Below are positions 24,674-33,644 of a stretch of 41,946 nt of DNA, one piece after another (the stretch's first letter is position 1; each line of letters begins with the position of its first letter). Where the stretch lies: positions 1 through 41,946 of the forward strand of contig JAMCQL010000030.1 in the NCBI GenBank assembly GCA_023381615.1. Direction: 5' to 3'. The DNA comes from Bacteroidota bacterium. Its GTDB lineage: Bacteria > Bacteroidota > Ignavibacteria > Kryptoniales > JAKASW01. The notes below the pieces were generated by a model. The model was not told the origin of the DNA and ran no database searches. It saw nothing but the letters and a program-made list of their open reading frames with translations. A program made the position numbers and the translations under genes.

Positions 24674-25771
24674 TTACCGTGTGGGAATGTTTAGTGTAAC
24701 CTTTGTTCCGACGTCTTCAGTAGAAGTGATGCTTAATTCACAGTGATTAATTTCAGCAAGATTTTTGGCGATGTACAGACCGAGTCCGGCGCCCTGCTGC
24801 TGCTGCTTATCTTTATTGAATTGGTAGAATTTTTCAAACACTCTCGGCATTTCTTCCTTCGGGAAGCCGATTCCTGTATCCGTTACTTCGACGTGAACAT
24901 ATTCTCCCTCACTACTCGCGCTCAGAGTAACTATCCCGTTCTGGGTAAATTTTATCGCATTTGAAAGAAGCCTGTTTAGGATGTCTCTTATCAATGTTTC
25001 AGATGCCACAACGGGTAACTCACTATCAGCTTTTAATTCGAATTCTAGTTTCTTCTCCGAAGCCGTCGTGGAATATTCCTTCTGCAATGAACTGAGAGAC
25101 TTTGTCAGGTTGAACTGGCGTTTATCCTTATCGTAATATTTTTGAGTTTGGCCGGAATCGATCTGGACGGTTTCGAGAAAGTCGTCGACAAGATTTTTCA
25201 GTCTGCCGCCGCCGTGATGGATCAAGTCCGCAAATTCTTTCAGCTCATTTGTGGTTATCTGCGAGGCGCCGCTACTTATGATCTCAGAGAAACCAATGAT
25301 GTAAGTAAGCGGTGTGTTCAGTTCGTGCGAGAGCGTGGAAAGAATCTGTCCTTTCAGCGTCTCGAATTCGTTTTCCATCGCGCTGCGGAGCGAGGCGGCT
25401 CGTTTCAACTTTCCCCGTACTGTTGTTACAAGTTCGTCTATGTCGATGGGTTTGGTCAGGTAATCATCTGCACCGAGTTCTTTTCCTTCGCGGACGTGTG
25501 CGCGGTCGGCGAGAGCGCTCAAGAAAATGAACGGAATAGACCGAAGCTCCGCAACTCCCTGGACTCTTTCATAGAATTCGAAGCCGCCCATTTCGGGCAT
25601 GTAGATGTCGCTGATGATAAGATCGGGCTTATTACTCCCAAGAAGCTCCAATGCTTCTGCCGCGCTCTTCGCGCTGATCGTACGATACCCCTCATCTTCA
25701 AGAATTGCGGAGAACAACTCCAGATTTGCTTGCTCATCGTCGACAAGCAATATGAGAGCGGATTCAGACAT
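24674..25771 (-). CDS. Hybrid response-regulator/histidine kinase
   Basis: The 365-residue cytoplasmic protein has an N-terminal receiver (acidic Asp11/Asp12, phospho-acceptor Asp55 in 'LIISDIYMPEM', Lys107), a short coiled linker, a HisKA domain (His149 in 'STLSHELNTPLTYIIGF') and a HATPase_c domain ('LLSNAIKFT' N-box, 'VTDTGIGFP' G1, 'GAGLGLYIAKNL' G2). It has no sensor or membrane segment, so it probably receives phosphate or a signal from another kinase. No DNA-binding output regulator is adjacent. It sits between secG and a BamA-like gene with tiny gaps, suggesting an envelope-related role by context only. Confidence 0.94.
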   Translation of the reverse strand: MSESALILLVDDEQANLELFSAILEDEGYRTISAKSAAEALELLGSNKPDLIISDIYMPEMGGFEFYERVQGVAELRSIPFIFLSALADRAHVREGKELGADDYLTKPIDIDELVTTVRGKLKRAASLRSAMENEFETLKGQILSTLSHELNTPLTYIIGFSEIISSGASQITTNELKEFADLIHHGGGRLKNLVDDFLETVQIDSGQTQKYYDKDKRQFNLTKSLSSLQKEYSTTASEKKLEFELKADSELPVVASETLIRDILNRLLSNAIKFTQNGIVTLSASSEGEYVHVEVTDTGIGFPKEEMPRVFEKFYQFNKDKQQQQGAGLGLYIAKNLAEINHCELSITSTEDVGTKVTLNIPTR

Positions 25772-25786
25772 CGCTGAGGAGGACAG

Positions 25787-26137
25787 CTACTTTTGCGGCT
25801 GACTTGGCTGAGACTGAATTGGGACCTGGGGAACCTGTTGTGCCGGCAGGTTTTGGGACCCTTGGGTTTGTAGAAAACTCTTCTGCTCGTTGCTGACTTT
25901 ACTTGGAAGGAAGAACAGATTGATTAAGAACGCAAGACCGATAAAGACCGTGGCGAGTATCGTCGTCATCCTCGTAAGAATATCTGCTGTCTTGCGAACG
26001 CCGAACATGTTGCCAAATCCTGCGCTAGTGCCGCCGAAAGTACCAGCTAAGCCGCCGCCTTTGCTCGATTGCATCAAAACCACCGCCATCAAGAGAATGG
26101 CGATAACAATTTCCAAAACAACTAAAAACGTGTACAA
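25787..26137 (-). CDS. secG: Preprotein translocase subunit SecG
   Basis: The 116-residue protein has two membrane helices (residues about 3-22 and 57-77) and the SecG motif 'VLMQSSKGGGLAGTFGG' between them. It assists SecYE in pushing preproteins across the inner membrane. The C-terminal 35 residues are Gln/Pro/Ser-rich ('PAQQVPQVPIQSQPSQPQK'), a tail that varies among relatives. It is first in a compact unit with the REC-kinase, the BamA-like barrel and rsmE. I looked for the tRNA that often accompanies secG and saw none. Confidence 0.95.
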   Translation of the reverse strand: MYTFLVVLEIVIAILLMAVVLMQSSKGGGLAGTFGGTSAGFGNMFGVRKTADILTRMTTILATVFIGLAFLINLFFLPSKVSNEQKSFLQTQGSQNLPAQQVPQVPIQSQPSQPQK

Positions 26138-26544
26138 CTTTTCACCTCGGTTTTCTATGAAATTTATTTTGTTTCGGGTTGAAATGCAATTGCGAAAACG
26201 TCTCTGTTCATGGTATTATGCACCATCAGTTTACAGAGTTTTCGAGAAGTGCTCTCTATGCGAATTTCGCCAACCGCCTCAATACCTCCGCAATGTCATA
26301 TTTATAACCAAGTCCTTACGCAAACTTCAACGGGAATCATCAAAAAAAAGCCGCAGCTTCAATAAGAAGGTCATGCATTACCTGCTCATAGGTTACAGAC
26401 TCGCCAGACGTACTTTAGTCCCGTAGTTCTATTTCCATCATATCCACGATGCATTCATGTCTTCTTTGCTTCGACTTTCACTTAGATTCAATACGACAGC
26501 TCATCTGTCAGTCAATCTCGACTCCGATATTTCAGCCTGTTCAC
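26138..26544. other. Intergenic stretch without recognised content
   Basis: About 400 bp between the aldo/keto reductase stop and secG. There is no ORF with support, no tRNA and no strong hairpin. The secG promoter should lie at its left end. Confidence 0.4.
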
Positions 26545-27537
26545 TTATTTGCCAGCAAGAATATCATCGATTTTCTTGAGTTCTTCTCCGGTGAATGCTG
26601 CCTTCTCCTGAGCATCTACCGCTTCCTCAATTTGTAGTATTGTACTCGCTCCAATTAGCGCGGAGGTTACTTCTTTGTGTCGTAATACCCAGGCTAAGCT
26701 CATCTGTGCCAATGTCTGCCCTCTGGACTTTGCCATATCATTTAACCTATGCACTTTCGATACAACCTCACTTGTAACTTGCTCTCGCCTTAGAAACCCA
26801 CTCGGTTTTGCTGCACGCGAATTAGCGGGAATCCCGTCCAAATATTTGTCCGTCAGAAGTCCCTGCGCTAAAGGGGAAAATACGATACAACCGATTCCTT
26901 CCTCTCTAAGCACATCGAGTAATCCATCTTCAATCCAGCGGTTGAACATGTTGTATTTTGGTTGATGGATCACGCAGTGCCTTCCCATTGATTTAAGAAT
27001 TCGTTCTGCTTCCTGTGTCTGTTCGGCGGAATAGTTGGAAATCCCCGCATATATTGCCTTCCCGCTACGCACAATATCATCTAACACACCCATTGTTTCT
27101 TCCAATGGCGTCTCAGTGTCCGGTCGATGGTGATAAAAAATGTCGACGTATTCTATCCCCATTCTGCGCAGGCTCTGATCCAAACTCGCAATAAGATACT
27201 TCCGTGAGCCCTTATCACCGTAAGGCCCGGCCCACATTTCATAACCAGCTTTGGATGAAATAATAAGTTCATCACGGTAAGAGGCCAGATCGTGCCGGAG
27301 TATGTACCCCATTGTTTCTTCAGCCGAACCGGGTGGTGGTCCGTAGTTATTGGCCAGATCAAAATGCGTGATCCCAAGGTCAAAAGCCCGGCGAACCATC
27401 GCACGTGAGTTTTCAAGATTATCAATTCCGCCAAAGTTATGCCAGAGCCCTAACGAGATTACGGGTAATTGAAGTCCGCTACGACCGCATCTGTTATATT
27501 TTATCTCGTTGTAGCGGGTTTCATTTGGTATATACAT
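26545..27537 (-). CDS. gpr: Aldo/keto reductase, YghZ/L-glyceraldehyde-3-phosphate reductase type
   Basis: The 330-residue cytoplasmic TIM-barrel follows E. coli YghZ almost motif for motif ('LSLGLWHNFG' equivalent, 'GITHFDLANNYGPPPGSAEE', 'SLDQSLRRMGIEYVDIFY', 'FSPLAQGLLTDKYL'). The catalytic tetrad is Asp60, Tyr65, Lys96 and His137. YghZ reduces L-glyceraldehyde-3-phosphate and methylglyoxal with NADPH. The start follows GGAGGAATGATAA. It is a solitary gene; the flanking gaps show no partner. Confidence 0.94.
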   Translation of the reverse strand: MYIPNETRYNEIKYNRCGRSGLQLPVISLGLWHNFGGIDNLENSRAMVRRAFDLGITHFDLANNYGPPPGSAEETMGYILRHDLASYRDELIISSKAGYEMWAGPYGDKGSRKYLIASLDQSLRRMGIEYVDIFYHHRPDTETPLEETMGVLDDIVRSGKAIYAGISNYSAEQTQEAERILKSMGRHCVIHQPKYNMFNRWIEDGLLDVLREEGIGCIVFSPLAQGLLTDKYLDGIPANSRAAKPSGFLRREQVTSEVVSKVHRLNDMAKSRGQTLAQMSLAWVLRHKEVTSALIGASTILQIEEAVDAQEKAAFTGEELKKIDDILAGK

Positions 27538-27790
27538 TTATCATTCCTCCACAATGCCAAGTTTTAGAAATTCACTATAACCATTACCTAATCAGCATGT
27601 CGCTGAGGAAATTGTCCCGAATGAATCTAAAAGCAACATCTCGAAGAGTCAACTTGAGCAGAGAATTATGAATTGGTTGCAAAGCTTGCTTTCCAAACCT
27701 CCTGTCGTTGCGGATAATGCATTAGTGTCCGCGCGATTCAATCCCTTCTGACAACGACCCCAGTCGCTATCGGCGAGTACAATCGAGTAC
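27538..27790. other. Intergenic stretch
   Basis: No gene is supported. The left edge holds the reductase ribosome binding site (GGAGGAATG on the minus strand). GAGTACAATCGAGTACTC near 27774 is a minor inverted repeat beside the Big_5 lipoprotein stop, without a T-run. Confidence 0.35.
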
Positions 27791-29455
27791 TCAGTAAAGC
27801 TTAATTGCCACTCCTTCTGTCGTCCATCTTGCCCGGACTTTCACAGGCTCACTGTAGACGCCAAACGGTTCCGCGAATTGATAGGGGTAACTCCTTCCGC
27901 TGAAGTAACCCATTCCCGAATCGTGTTGAGCATACGCACGGACAGTGTAATCGCCAGCCAAAATTCCATCGAGTTTAAATTTCCCGTCCTCACCTGCGAA
28001 GGTATAAAATCTCTTTCCGTCAGGCCTCATGGCAACGACAATTATTTTCTTCTTGAGAATTACCGGCGACACTTTCCCTTCAATATCACCAAGCGTTAAA
28101 AAGTCTATGGTTCTGAAATGCCGCGCCACAACCGAATCTTTTAACCCGCCGTTCATCCCTGTCCTGTAATTCAATTTCAACGTATACCATTCCAGTGAAT
28201 TAAGCCCTGTGGCGACAACTTTGAAAATCGTTGCGGACTCACGTTTGACAAATCTAGATACATCATTTCCGCTGCTGTCGTACAGCGAGACTTTTGCTCC
28301 GCCGGAATCCTGATGCATGGTCGGTGAAATGAATTGACAGAACAGCGTGTCGTACATTGTAATCTTCTGAAGAGAATCAGCAAAGTTAAAATAATATGGA
28401 GACAATTGGATCACCGCGCTGTCCGCCTTCATAACCACGGTGTTGTTGTTAGAAGACATTCTGTTCTGCTGCAAATCTTTGACACCGTCTGTCGCGGTTA
28501 CAAGATACTCCCGCTTTAAAGGCAAAGGCGATTGCATTCTTAACACAATCTCATATTTCTCCTTCTCAAGCCGGACGGCAAAATCGACGGGAAAAATCTT
28601 CGAGGTTGCAGAGTCGCGAACCACAAAATCGGAAGCTTTAATTCCTGACGAGTCAATCGGCTCGCTGAATTTCAATACTACCAGGCCATCATTCGCAAGG
28701 TCGGCGCCGTACAACTGAGGCGGCGTCGTGTCTTCAATCGCCGGGATGAAATTGACATCGCTCACTACCTCTACTTCCTTCGAGATTTCGATATCGTGTG
28801 TCGCGGAGGAATAGACATCCATCTGAGGTGCGTAAGTGAAATTTCGCATCTGGTCGTCGAAACAAATCAACCTGTACTTTCCATCAGCAAGTCCCTGCAA
28901 AACATATCTTCCGCTGTCATCCGATTGGGTCACGTACTTCGCAAGATCGGTGAATGGTCTGAGCGTGTCGATATCGCCGGTGATTGGAAATGCCGCGACT
29001 GTATACGGCTGTAACTTCGCCGCGTAAACTCTCCCGCTGACTGATCCTGTATCAATTTGCGCACCCGTCGAGAACACGAGGTTAAAAGATTTTCCCAAAT
29101 AATTGCCTCGCAAGTCCAGCGCCGTCGCGCCGAGAGTCAAAATGTACGTCCGGTCGCTTTGAAGCGGCTTGTGCAAGCTTATATCTAATGTCGTTCCCGA
29201 CCAATCGAAATTCATATCGGAGGCATTGAAAGGTGGGAAGTAAATTGCCGACTCCACACTCCTCTGCGACATGTACTTGTTAAATCGAAGTATGATCTTC
29301 TGCGAATTGAAATTCAACTCTTTCTGTTCAGGGGAAGACAAAATTATCTGTGGAGGAGACGTATCAACTGGACCGCCCGACGGCGGGATTTGTCCCGCGC
29401 ATCCGATGAGGACAAAGATCAAAATGAGATTAAGAAACCGGATTACTTTTGCCAA
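27791..29455 (-). CDS. Big_5 Ig-like domain lipoprotein
   Basis: The 554-residue protein has a lipoprotein signal (MAKVIRFLNLILIFVLIGC, Cys19) followed by the family's typical 'PPSGGPVDTSPPQI' opening. Residues about 35-132 form an Ig-like Big_5 domain and about 138-225 a CnaB-like module ('VSGRVYAAKLQPYTVAAF'). A second Big_5-like part covers about 240-340, and a last beta module sits near 465-554. It should be anchored at the cell surface or periplasm. It lies downstream of ubiX, overlapping it by 13 nt, at the end of the tsaD-led series. Function is unknown; such lipoproteins are common in the Bacteroidota. Confidence 0.88.
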   Translation of the reverse strand: MAKVIRFLNLILIFVLIGCAGQIPPSGGPVDTSPPQIILSSPEQKELNFNSQKIILRFNKYMSQRSVESAIYFPPFNASDMNFDWSGTTLDISLHKPLQSDRTYILTLGATALDLRGNYLGKSFNLVFSTGAQIDTGSVSGRVYAAKLQPYTVAAFPITGDIDTLRPFTDLAKYVTQSDDSGRYVLQGLADGKYRLICFDDQMRNFTYAPQMDVYSSATHDIEISKEVEVVSDVNFIPAIEDTTPPQLYGADLANDGLVVLKFSEPIDSSGIKASDFVVRDSATSKIFPVDFAVRLEKEKYEIVLRMQSPLPLKREYLVTATDGVKDLQQNRMSSNNNTVVMKADSAVIQLSPYYFNFADSLQKITMYDTLFCQFISPTMHQDSGGAKVSLYDSSGNDVSRFVKRESATIFKVVATGLNSLEWYTLKLNYRTGMNGGLKDSVVARHFRTIDFLTLGDIEGKVSPVILKKKIIVVAMRPDGKRFYTFAGEDGKFKLDGILAGDYTVRAYAQHDSGMGYFSGRSYPYQFAEPFGVYSEPVKVRARWTTEGVAIKLY

Positions 29456-30054
29456 GGCTCAAAGAGTTCTGCTTCAATGTTGAAAAGCGCGAGTATTCTT
29501 CCCGCGATGAAGTCTGCAAGTTCTTCTATTGTCGACGGTTTTTGGTAAAAAGCAGGCATTGCCGGCAAGATGTGCGCACCTGCATCTGACGCGGCAAGCA
29601 TATTTTTCAGATGAATCTTGTTGAGAGGAGTTTCGCGCGGAACGAGCACAAGTTTCCTTCCCTCCTTCAGCGTTACATCCGCCGATCGTTCTATCAAACT
29701 TCCGGCGATGCCTTGTGCAACTCCGGCGAGCGTCTTCATGGAACATGGAACGATCACCATCCCGTCTGTCTTGAACGAACCGCTCGAAAGCGACGCCGCC
29801 AGATCTCTATTGCTGTATTTCACGATGGCGCCGTTCAGCACAGCGTCTCCAAATTTTTCCCTGAAACTTTCTATCAGCGACTTGTTCTTCAAAGAGAAAT
29901 CGGTTTCGCTCTCGATCACGTAAGCTCCGTAATCCGAGATAACGAAATGTACTTCAACTCCGTTCACAAGAAGCGCACGCACGGTGTGAAGAGCATAGAT
30001 CGCCCCGCTTGCTCCTGTTATACCAACTATAATTTTCTTCTTGTTCTCAGACAC
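29443..30054 (-). CDS. ubiX: Flavin prenyltransferase UbiX
   Basis: The 203-residue protein has the N-terminal flavin loop 'VGITGASGAIYALHTVRAL', 'VPCSMKTLAGVAQGIAGSLIERSADVTLKEGRK' over residues about 100-132, and 'VPRETPLNKIHLKNMLAASDAGA' (about 137-159). It joins dimethylallyl phosphate to FMN to make the prenylated flavin cofactor of UbiD decarboxylases. No ubiD is in the window. The start is GTG (GTGTCTGAG), inside the last 8 nt of the upstream membrane-protein gene. Confidence 0.95.
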   Translation of the reverse strand: MSENKKKIIVGITGASGAIYALHTVRALLVNGVEVHFVISDYGAYVIESETDFSLKNKSLIESFREKFGDAVLNGAIVKYSNRDLAASLSSGSFKTDGMVIVPCSMKTLAGVAQGIAGSLIERSADVTLKEGRKLVLVPRETPLNKIHLKNMLAASDAGAHILPAMPAFYQKPSTIEELADFIAGRILALFNIEAELFEPWQK

Positions 30055-31483
30055 TAAGTTTCACCCTTTTGTTCACTATTCTTGAAGAAAATAGCTCAAG
30101 AATACCTACTAAGATAAACGCTAAAAGATTCACCATCAAAAGTTTTTCAATCTGTCCGTAAGAAAAATACAGGACCACCGTTACGATGAACGAATATGCC
30201 AGCATGAAAATCAAATTCGCGGTTTCTAAAGCACCGATCCGCGTAAATGGAAGAGAGAAAGGAAATTTCTTTTGCATGATCGAGAACCAGCTTGCGGAAA
30301 CGTGGGTTAGAAAATAAAATGTTATTGCAGTAATCGCAGAAGCCAACAACGAGTTTCGAAATATTAACACAAAGAAAATCGCCACAACCATCGGAATGTG
30401 AATCGTTAACAAAAGCGCTTTCCGGAAACCAAGGACAAACTTGCCTATATTGAAATCACCGTGAGTCTCGATGAGCCACGATGCTTCGTGATCTCTCGAA
30501 CCAAGTAAATTCTGCGACAGGAAATAGTGAACCATTACACCGGCGACAACAAGCGATGCTATGGGCGCGACGAACTCTGCGTCCACAAAACCAGGAAACA
30601 AGTCGAATCTCAAGACCGGTGTCTTTTGCATCGACCAGTAGATGGCAACCATAACCGGAGTCGCCGCAATAGCAATTGTCGAGAGCCGGAAGGAAGAATT
30701 CCGGAAAAGGTTGGATAGAAAGAAAATGAACCCCGCTTCCTCCTCATCGCTGCGGATAAAGACCGCCGTTTTTATCCGCTCAACAATTGACTGAAGATCA
30801 AGGCGAGATGTCGAACTGGACTCGTTAAGTTTCGCAATGAGTTTTTCCGGGAATGGAAACGCCGTAAAAAAGAAAGAAGTTATGAAAAGCGACACAAGAG
30901 AGAACCAAATTAAGCTTGAAAAGTCCGTGATGCCCTTTGCGCCGCTCGACAATTGAAACACAGCTAAAAAAGCTAACGCTAAAAATATTTGCAGAAGCGT
31001 CAAAGAAAGATTTGCGGCTCTCCCCGGCGGAGATGAAACAAAGAAAAGAAGAAGAAAATAGATCGAGACTGAAAAACAAAATGCGGCAAGAGATGCGATC
31101 ACGATTTCACTGAAATAGGCTTCGGCAGTGGACGACAGAAGAAACAGAGGAATCATTACCGAGACTATGACCGCCAAATCAAGCAGGATGACTGAGAGCA
31201 TAGATGTCAGCCTGAAAAGAGCAGTCGGCTGAACAAAGTAAAAATTTTCGGTGTCGCCTCCGCTGAAGAAAAGTCTTCTTGTTTCGACAACCAATGTGAA
31301 TAGTGCGACACCTGCCGACACCAGAGCAAAGCGATAGACTAAATTAATTTCACCCGCATCGCTGGAGGAAAGCGCGAGAAAAATTCCTACCAGGAAATCC
31401 GGCGCAAGAAATTTCAGCGCTCCGCGGAGTCCTTCCCCACCAATTGTCTGTTTCAGCCGAAGTTTGAGAAACGTTAAGATCAT
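30047..31483 (-). CDS. Polytopic membrane protein of unknown function
   Basis: The 478-residue protein has about ten to twelve predicted membrane helices and few charged loops. The first cytoplasmic loop contains 'ETRRLFFSGGDTENFYFVQP', and a central loop (residues about 225-250) is charged. The layout resembles the permease half of ABC-2-type exporters found in this group, but no ATPase gene is adjacent and I see no diagnostic motif. It follows the chorismate mutase-MltG gene by 10 nt and overlaps ubiX, so it is part of the same transcription unit. Confidence 0.7.
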   Translation of the reverse strand: MILTFLKLRLKQTIGGEGLRGALKFLAPDFLVGIFLALSSSDAGEINLVYRFALVSAGVALFTLVVETRRLFFSGGDTENFYFVQPTALFRLTSMLSVILLDLAVIVSVMIPLFLLSSTAEAYFSEIVIASLAAFCFSVSIYFLLLFFVSSPPGRAANLSLTLLQIFLALAFLAVFQLSSGAKGITDFSSLIWFSLVSLFITSFFFTAFPFPEKLIAKLNESSSTSRLDLQSIVERIKTAVFIRSDEEEAGFIFFLSNLFRNSSFRLSTIAIAATPVMVAIYWSMQKTPVLRFDLFPGFVDAEFVAPIASLVVAGVMVHYFLSQNLLGSRDHEASWLIETHGDFNIGKFVLGFRKALLLTIHIPMVVAIFFVLIFRNSLLASAITAITFYFLTHVSASWFSIMQKKFPFSLPFTRIGALETANLIFMLAYSFIVTVVLYFSYGQIEKLLMVNLLAFILVGILELFSSRIVNKRVKLSV

Positions 31484-31493
31484 CCTAAAAGCT

Positions 31494-32843
31494 TCACTCT
31501 CTCATCATCGCTTTTCGGTAAGCCCTTACGGCACGGAGATGTTCGCGGAAAGTTTCGCTGAATCTGTGCCCGCCGGTTCCCGTCGCCACAAAATAGAGAT
31601 AATTCGTCTTTGCCGGATACAGCGCAGCGAGAATAGATTTTCTTCCGGGACTGCAGATCGGTGTCGGCGGCAACCCAATCCGTTCATAAGTGTTGTAAGG
31701 AGATTTTATCCGCAGATCCTTGTAATAAATTCGCTTGTGTTCGCCGAGCGCATATTCGATTGTCGGATCAGCTTCGAGCGGCATCTGTTTCTTCAGCCTG
31801 TTGTAGTAAACACCGGCGATAATTGCTCTTTCCGAGTCGACTTTCGCTTCCGCTTCGACTAACGATGCAATCTTCATTACTTGCGAAACGGAATATCCGA
31901 TCGCCATCGCGCGCGACCTCAAGGAGTCGTTGAAAAACAGTTTGAACTCATCGACCATCCGGCTCAGGATATCATTGACATCCGTGCCGTAGTAAAAGTC
32001 ATAACTCTCCGGGAACAAATATCCTTCTAAATTTATCGAAGGAACGTTCATCGCCGCTGCCATCGAATCGCCGAGCGCTTCGTCCACAAACTGAAGCGAA
32101 TCCACGCCTAATTCACGGTGATAGATCGAAGCGATTTGTCTTACCGTCAGTCCCTCTGGAATCGTCACGGTTACAATCAAATTACTCTTTCCGGAGGCGA
32201 TAAGTTCCATCACGTCGTAATCGGAAAAATGTCCGGTAAAGAGATATTTGCCGGCTCTTATCTTGCGTTCAACCGCAAAAATTCTAGCGGCGATCTTGAA
32301 GGCAAATCTATTGGTTATCAGGTTATCTTTGGCGAGCGACGAATAGACTCTGTCGGCAGTCATGCCGCGCTCGATCGTCAGAATAGTTCCCTTTCCGTGG
32401 GCATTGTGGTACGGCGTGATAAACACGATGAACCATAAAAGGATAAAAGCGGCGACAGCACTCAACAAGAGGAGAGCTAAATTTTTCTTGTCTCGAAGAT
32501 TGATGCCGTTCGACTGCAGCATATCCATCAGGAAAAATTTCCCGAACTTAGAAGGCCGCAGAGAAACGCGACGCTCTTCCGCGCTTTCGCGTTCAAGCCG
32601 CCGAGACTCGTCGATGATTCTTTCGTAAACCCGTTTGACCGCCTCATCAGTGAGCGGTCCGGGATTCTCGCGGCTGACATTCTCAATGACCTGCTTTTCC
32701 CTTTCCGGCGAATAGACATCGAGTCTCTTTTTCTCCTTGATCTTTCCAATATCATCGGCATATTTTGCGCGCCTATTGAGAAGTTTGACGATCCGCTTGT
32801 CGAGCCGATCTATCTTCCTCCTCAGCGATTTCATTTCTTTCAT
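31494..32843 (-). CDS. mltG: Chorismate mutase (AroQ) fused to membrane-anchored MltG transglycosylase
   Basis: One open frame of 449 residues. Residues 7-86 match an AroQ-class chorismate mutase. Aligned to the E. coli P-protein mutase, its Arg11, Arg28, Lys39, Arg51, Glu52 and Ser84 correspond to Arg8, Arg25, Lys36, Arg48, Glu49 and Ser80; Asp48 is replaced by Ser45 and Gln88 by Glu84. A membrane helix spans about 122-142. Residues about 150-449 are a YceG/MltG lytic transglycosylase with 'VTIPEGLTVRQIA', 'LEGYLFPESYDF', catalytic-Glu motif 'ASLVEAEAKVDSER' and 'PLEADPTIEYALG'. The mutase would face the cytoplasm and the cell-wall enzyme the periplasm, a consistent topology. Its ATG overlaps the trpA stop (ATGA). 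Confidence 0.92.
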   Translation of the reverse strand: MKEMKSLRRKIDRLDKRIVKLLNRRAKYADDIGKIKEKKRLDVYSPEREKQVIENVSRENPGPLTDEAVKRVYERIIDESRRLERESAEERRVSLRPSKFGKFFLMDMLQSNGINLRDKKNLALLLLSAVAAFILLWFIVFITPYHNAHGKGTILTIERGMTADRVYSSLAKDNLITNRFAFKIAARIFAVERKIRAGKYLFTGHFSDYDVMELIASGKSNLIVTVTIPEGLTVRQIASIYHRELGVDSLQFVDEALGDSMAAAMNVPSINLEGYLFPESYDFYYGTDVNDILSRMVDEFKLFFNDSLRSRAMAIGYSVSQVMKIASLVEAEAKVDSERAIIAGVYYNRLKKQMPLEADPTIEYALGEHKRIYYKDLRIKSPYNTYERIGLPPTPICSPGRKSILAALYPAKTNYLYFVATGTGGHRFSETFREHLRAVRAYRKAMMRE

Positions 32844-33625
32844 TTGCCAACCGCTGTTCGGAGACTCTTTAGAAATTCGTAAGCAAATTTCGCCTCCTCT
32901 CCTTGAGGCGCCTTCGAAATTTGCTGAAGCAATGCGGAACCGACAACGATCCCGTCGGAATGTTTCGAGATCTCGCTCGCCGCTTCTGGAGTCGAGATAC
33001 CGAATCCAACAACAAAAGGTTTACCGGAATTTTTTCTGACGCGTTTTAAAAAATCAGTCACCTCCCCGCTCACAAGGTTCTGCCTCGCTCCGGTTACTCC
33101 TGTTACGGAAACACAGTAACTGAAATCTGTCGTCGCCTTGCTGATCTCTTCTATTCTATCATTGCTCGATGTCGGCGCGATCAACAAAACAAAACTCAAT
33201 CCGGCATCCTCGACCTCTTTTCGAATATCTGCAGATTCTTCTAAAGAAAGGTCGGGGATGATAACTCCATCAACGCCGGCATCGCTCAATTTCTCCGCAA
33301 AATTCTCCCCGATTCCATTTAGAAATGAATTGATATATCCCATCAGAATTATCGGGAGTTGAGAAGCCGTTCTAAATTTCCGGACGAACTCGAGTATCAA
33401 AGCGGGGGTAACTCCGTTCTCGATGGAAACTTGTGAAGCTCGCTGAATTACAGGCCCGTCGGCAAGCGGATCGCTGAATGGAATTCCCAACTCAACAAAA
33501 TCAACGCCGGCGGCGTCGGCAGATTCCAGAATTTCAAATGTCGATTCGGCTCTCGGAAAACCGGGCATTATGTAAGCGCTGAAAAGTTTCTTGTGTCCAC
33601 CGCCTTTTGCGGATTCGTTTATCAT
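32840..33625 (-). CDS. trpA: Tryptophan synthase alpha subunit
   Basis: From the ATG at 33625 the protein is 261 residues (E. coli 268). It has the catalytic Glu and Asp in 'FVELGIPFSDPLADGP' and the phosphate-binding 'VGFGISTPEAA' and 'DGIVVGSAL'. It cleaves indole-3-glycerol phosphate to indole and glyceraldehyde-3-phosphate. The frame is open to 33706, but those extra codons overlap tsaD and are basic and unconserved. trpB and the rest of the trp genes are absent here; instead trpA sits between tsaD and the chorismate mutase-MltG gene, to which it is joined by a 4-nt overlap. Confidence 0.95.
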   Translation of the reverse strand: MINESAKGGGHKKLFSAYIMPGFPRAESTFEILESADAAGVDFVELGIPFSDPLADGPVIQRASQVSIENGVTPALILEFVRKFRTASQLPIILMGYINSFLNGIGENFAEKLSDAGVDGVIIPDLSLEESADIRKEVEDAGLSFVLLIAPTSSNDRIEEISKATTDFSYCVSVTGVTGARQNLVSGEVTDFLKRVRKNSGKPFVVGFGISTPEAASEISKHSDGIVVGSALLQQISKAPQGEEAKFAYEFLKSLRTAVGK

Positions 33626-33644
33626 TCGATTTATTCTGTTCAAT

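Noticed and set aside
25142-25777. Plus-strand frame (211 codons) opposite the REC-kinase gene
   Set aside because: Antisense shadow; the kinase motifs on the minus strand are unambiguous.
26138-26544. Possible tRNA next to secG
   Set aside because: No T-loop GGTTCRANYC or acceptor-stem pairing was found on either strand.
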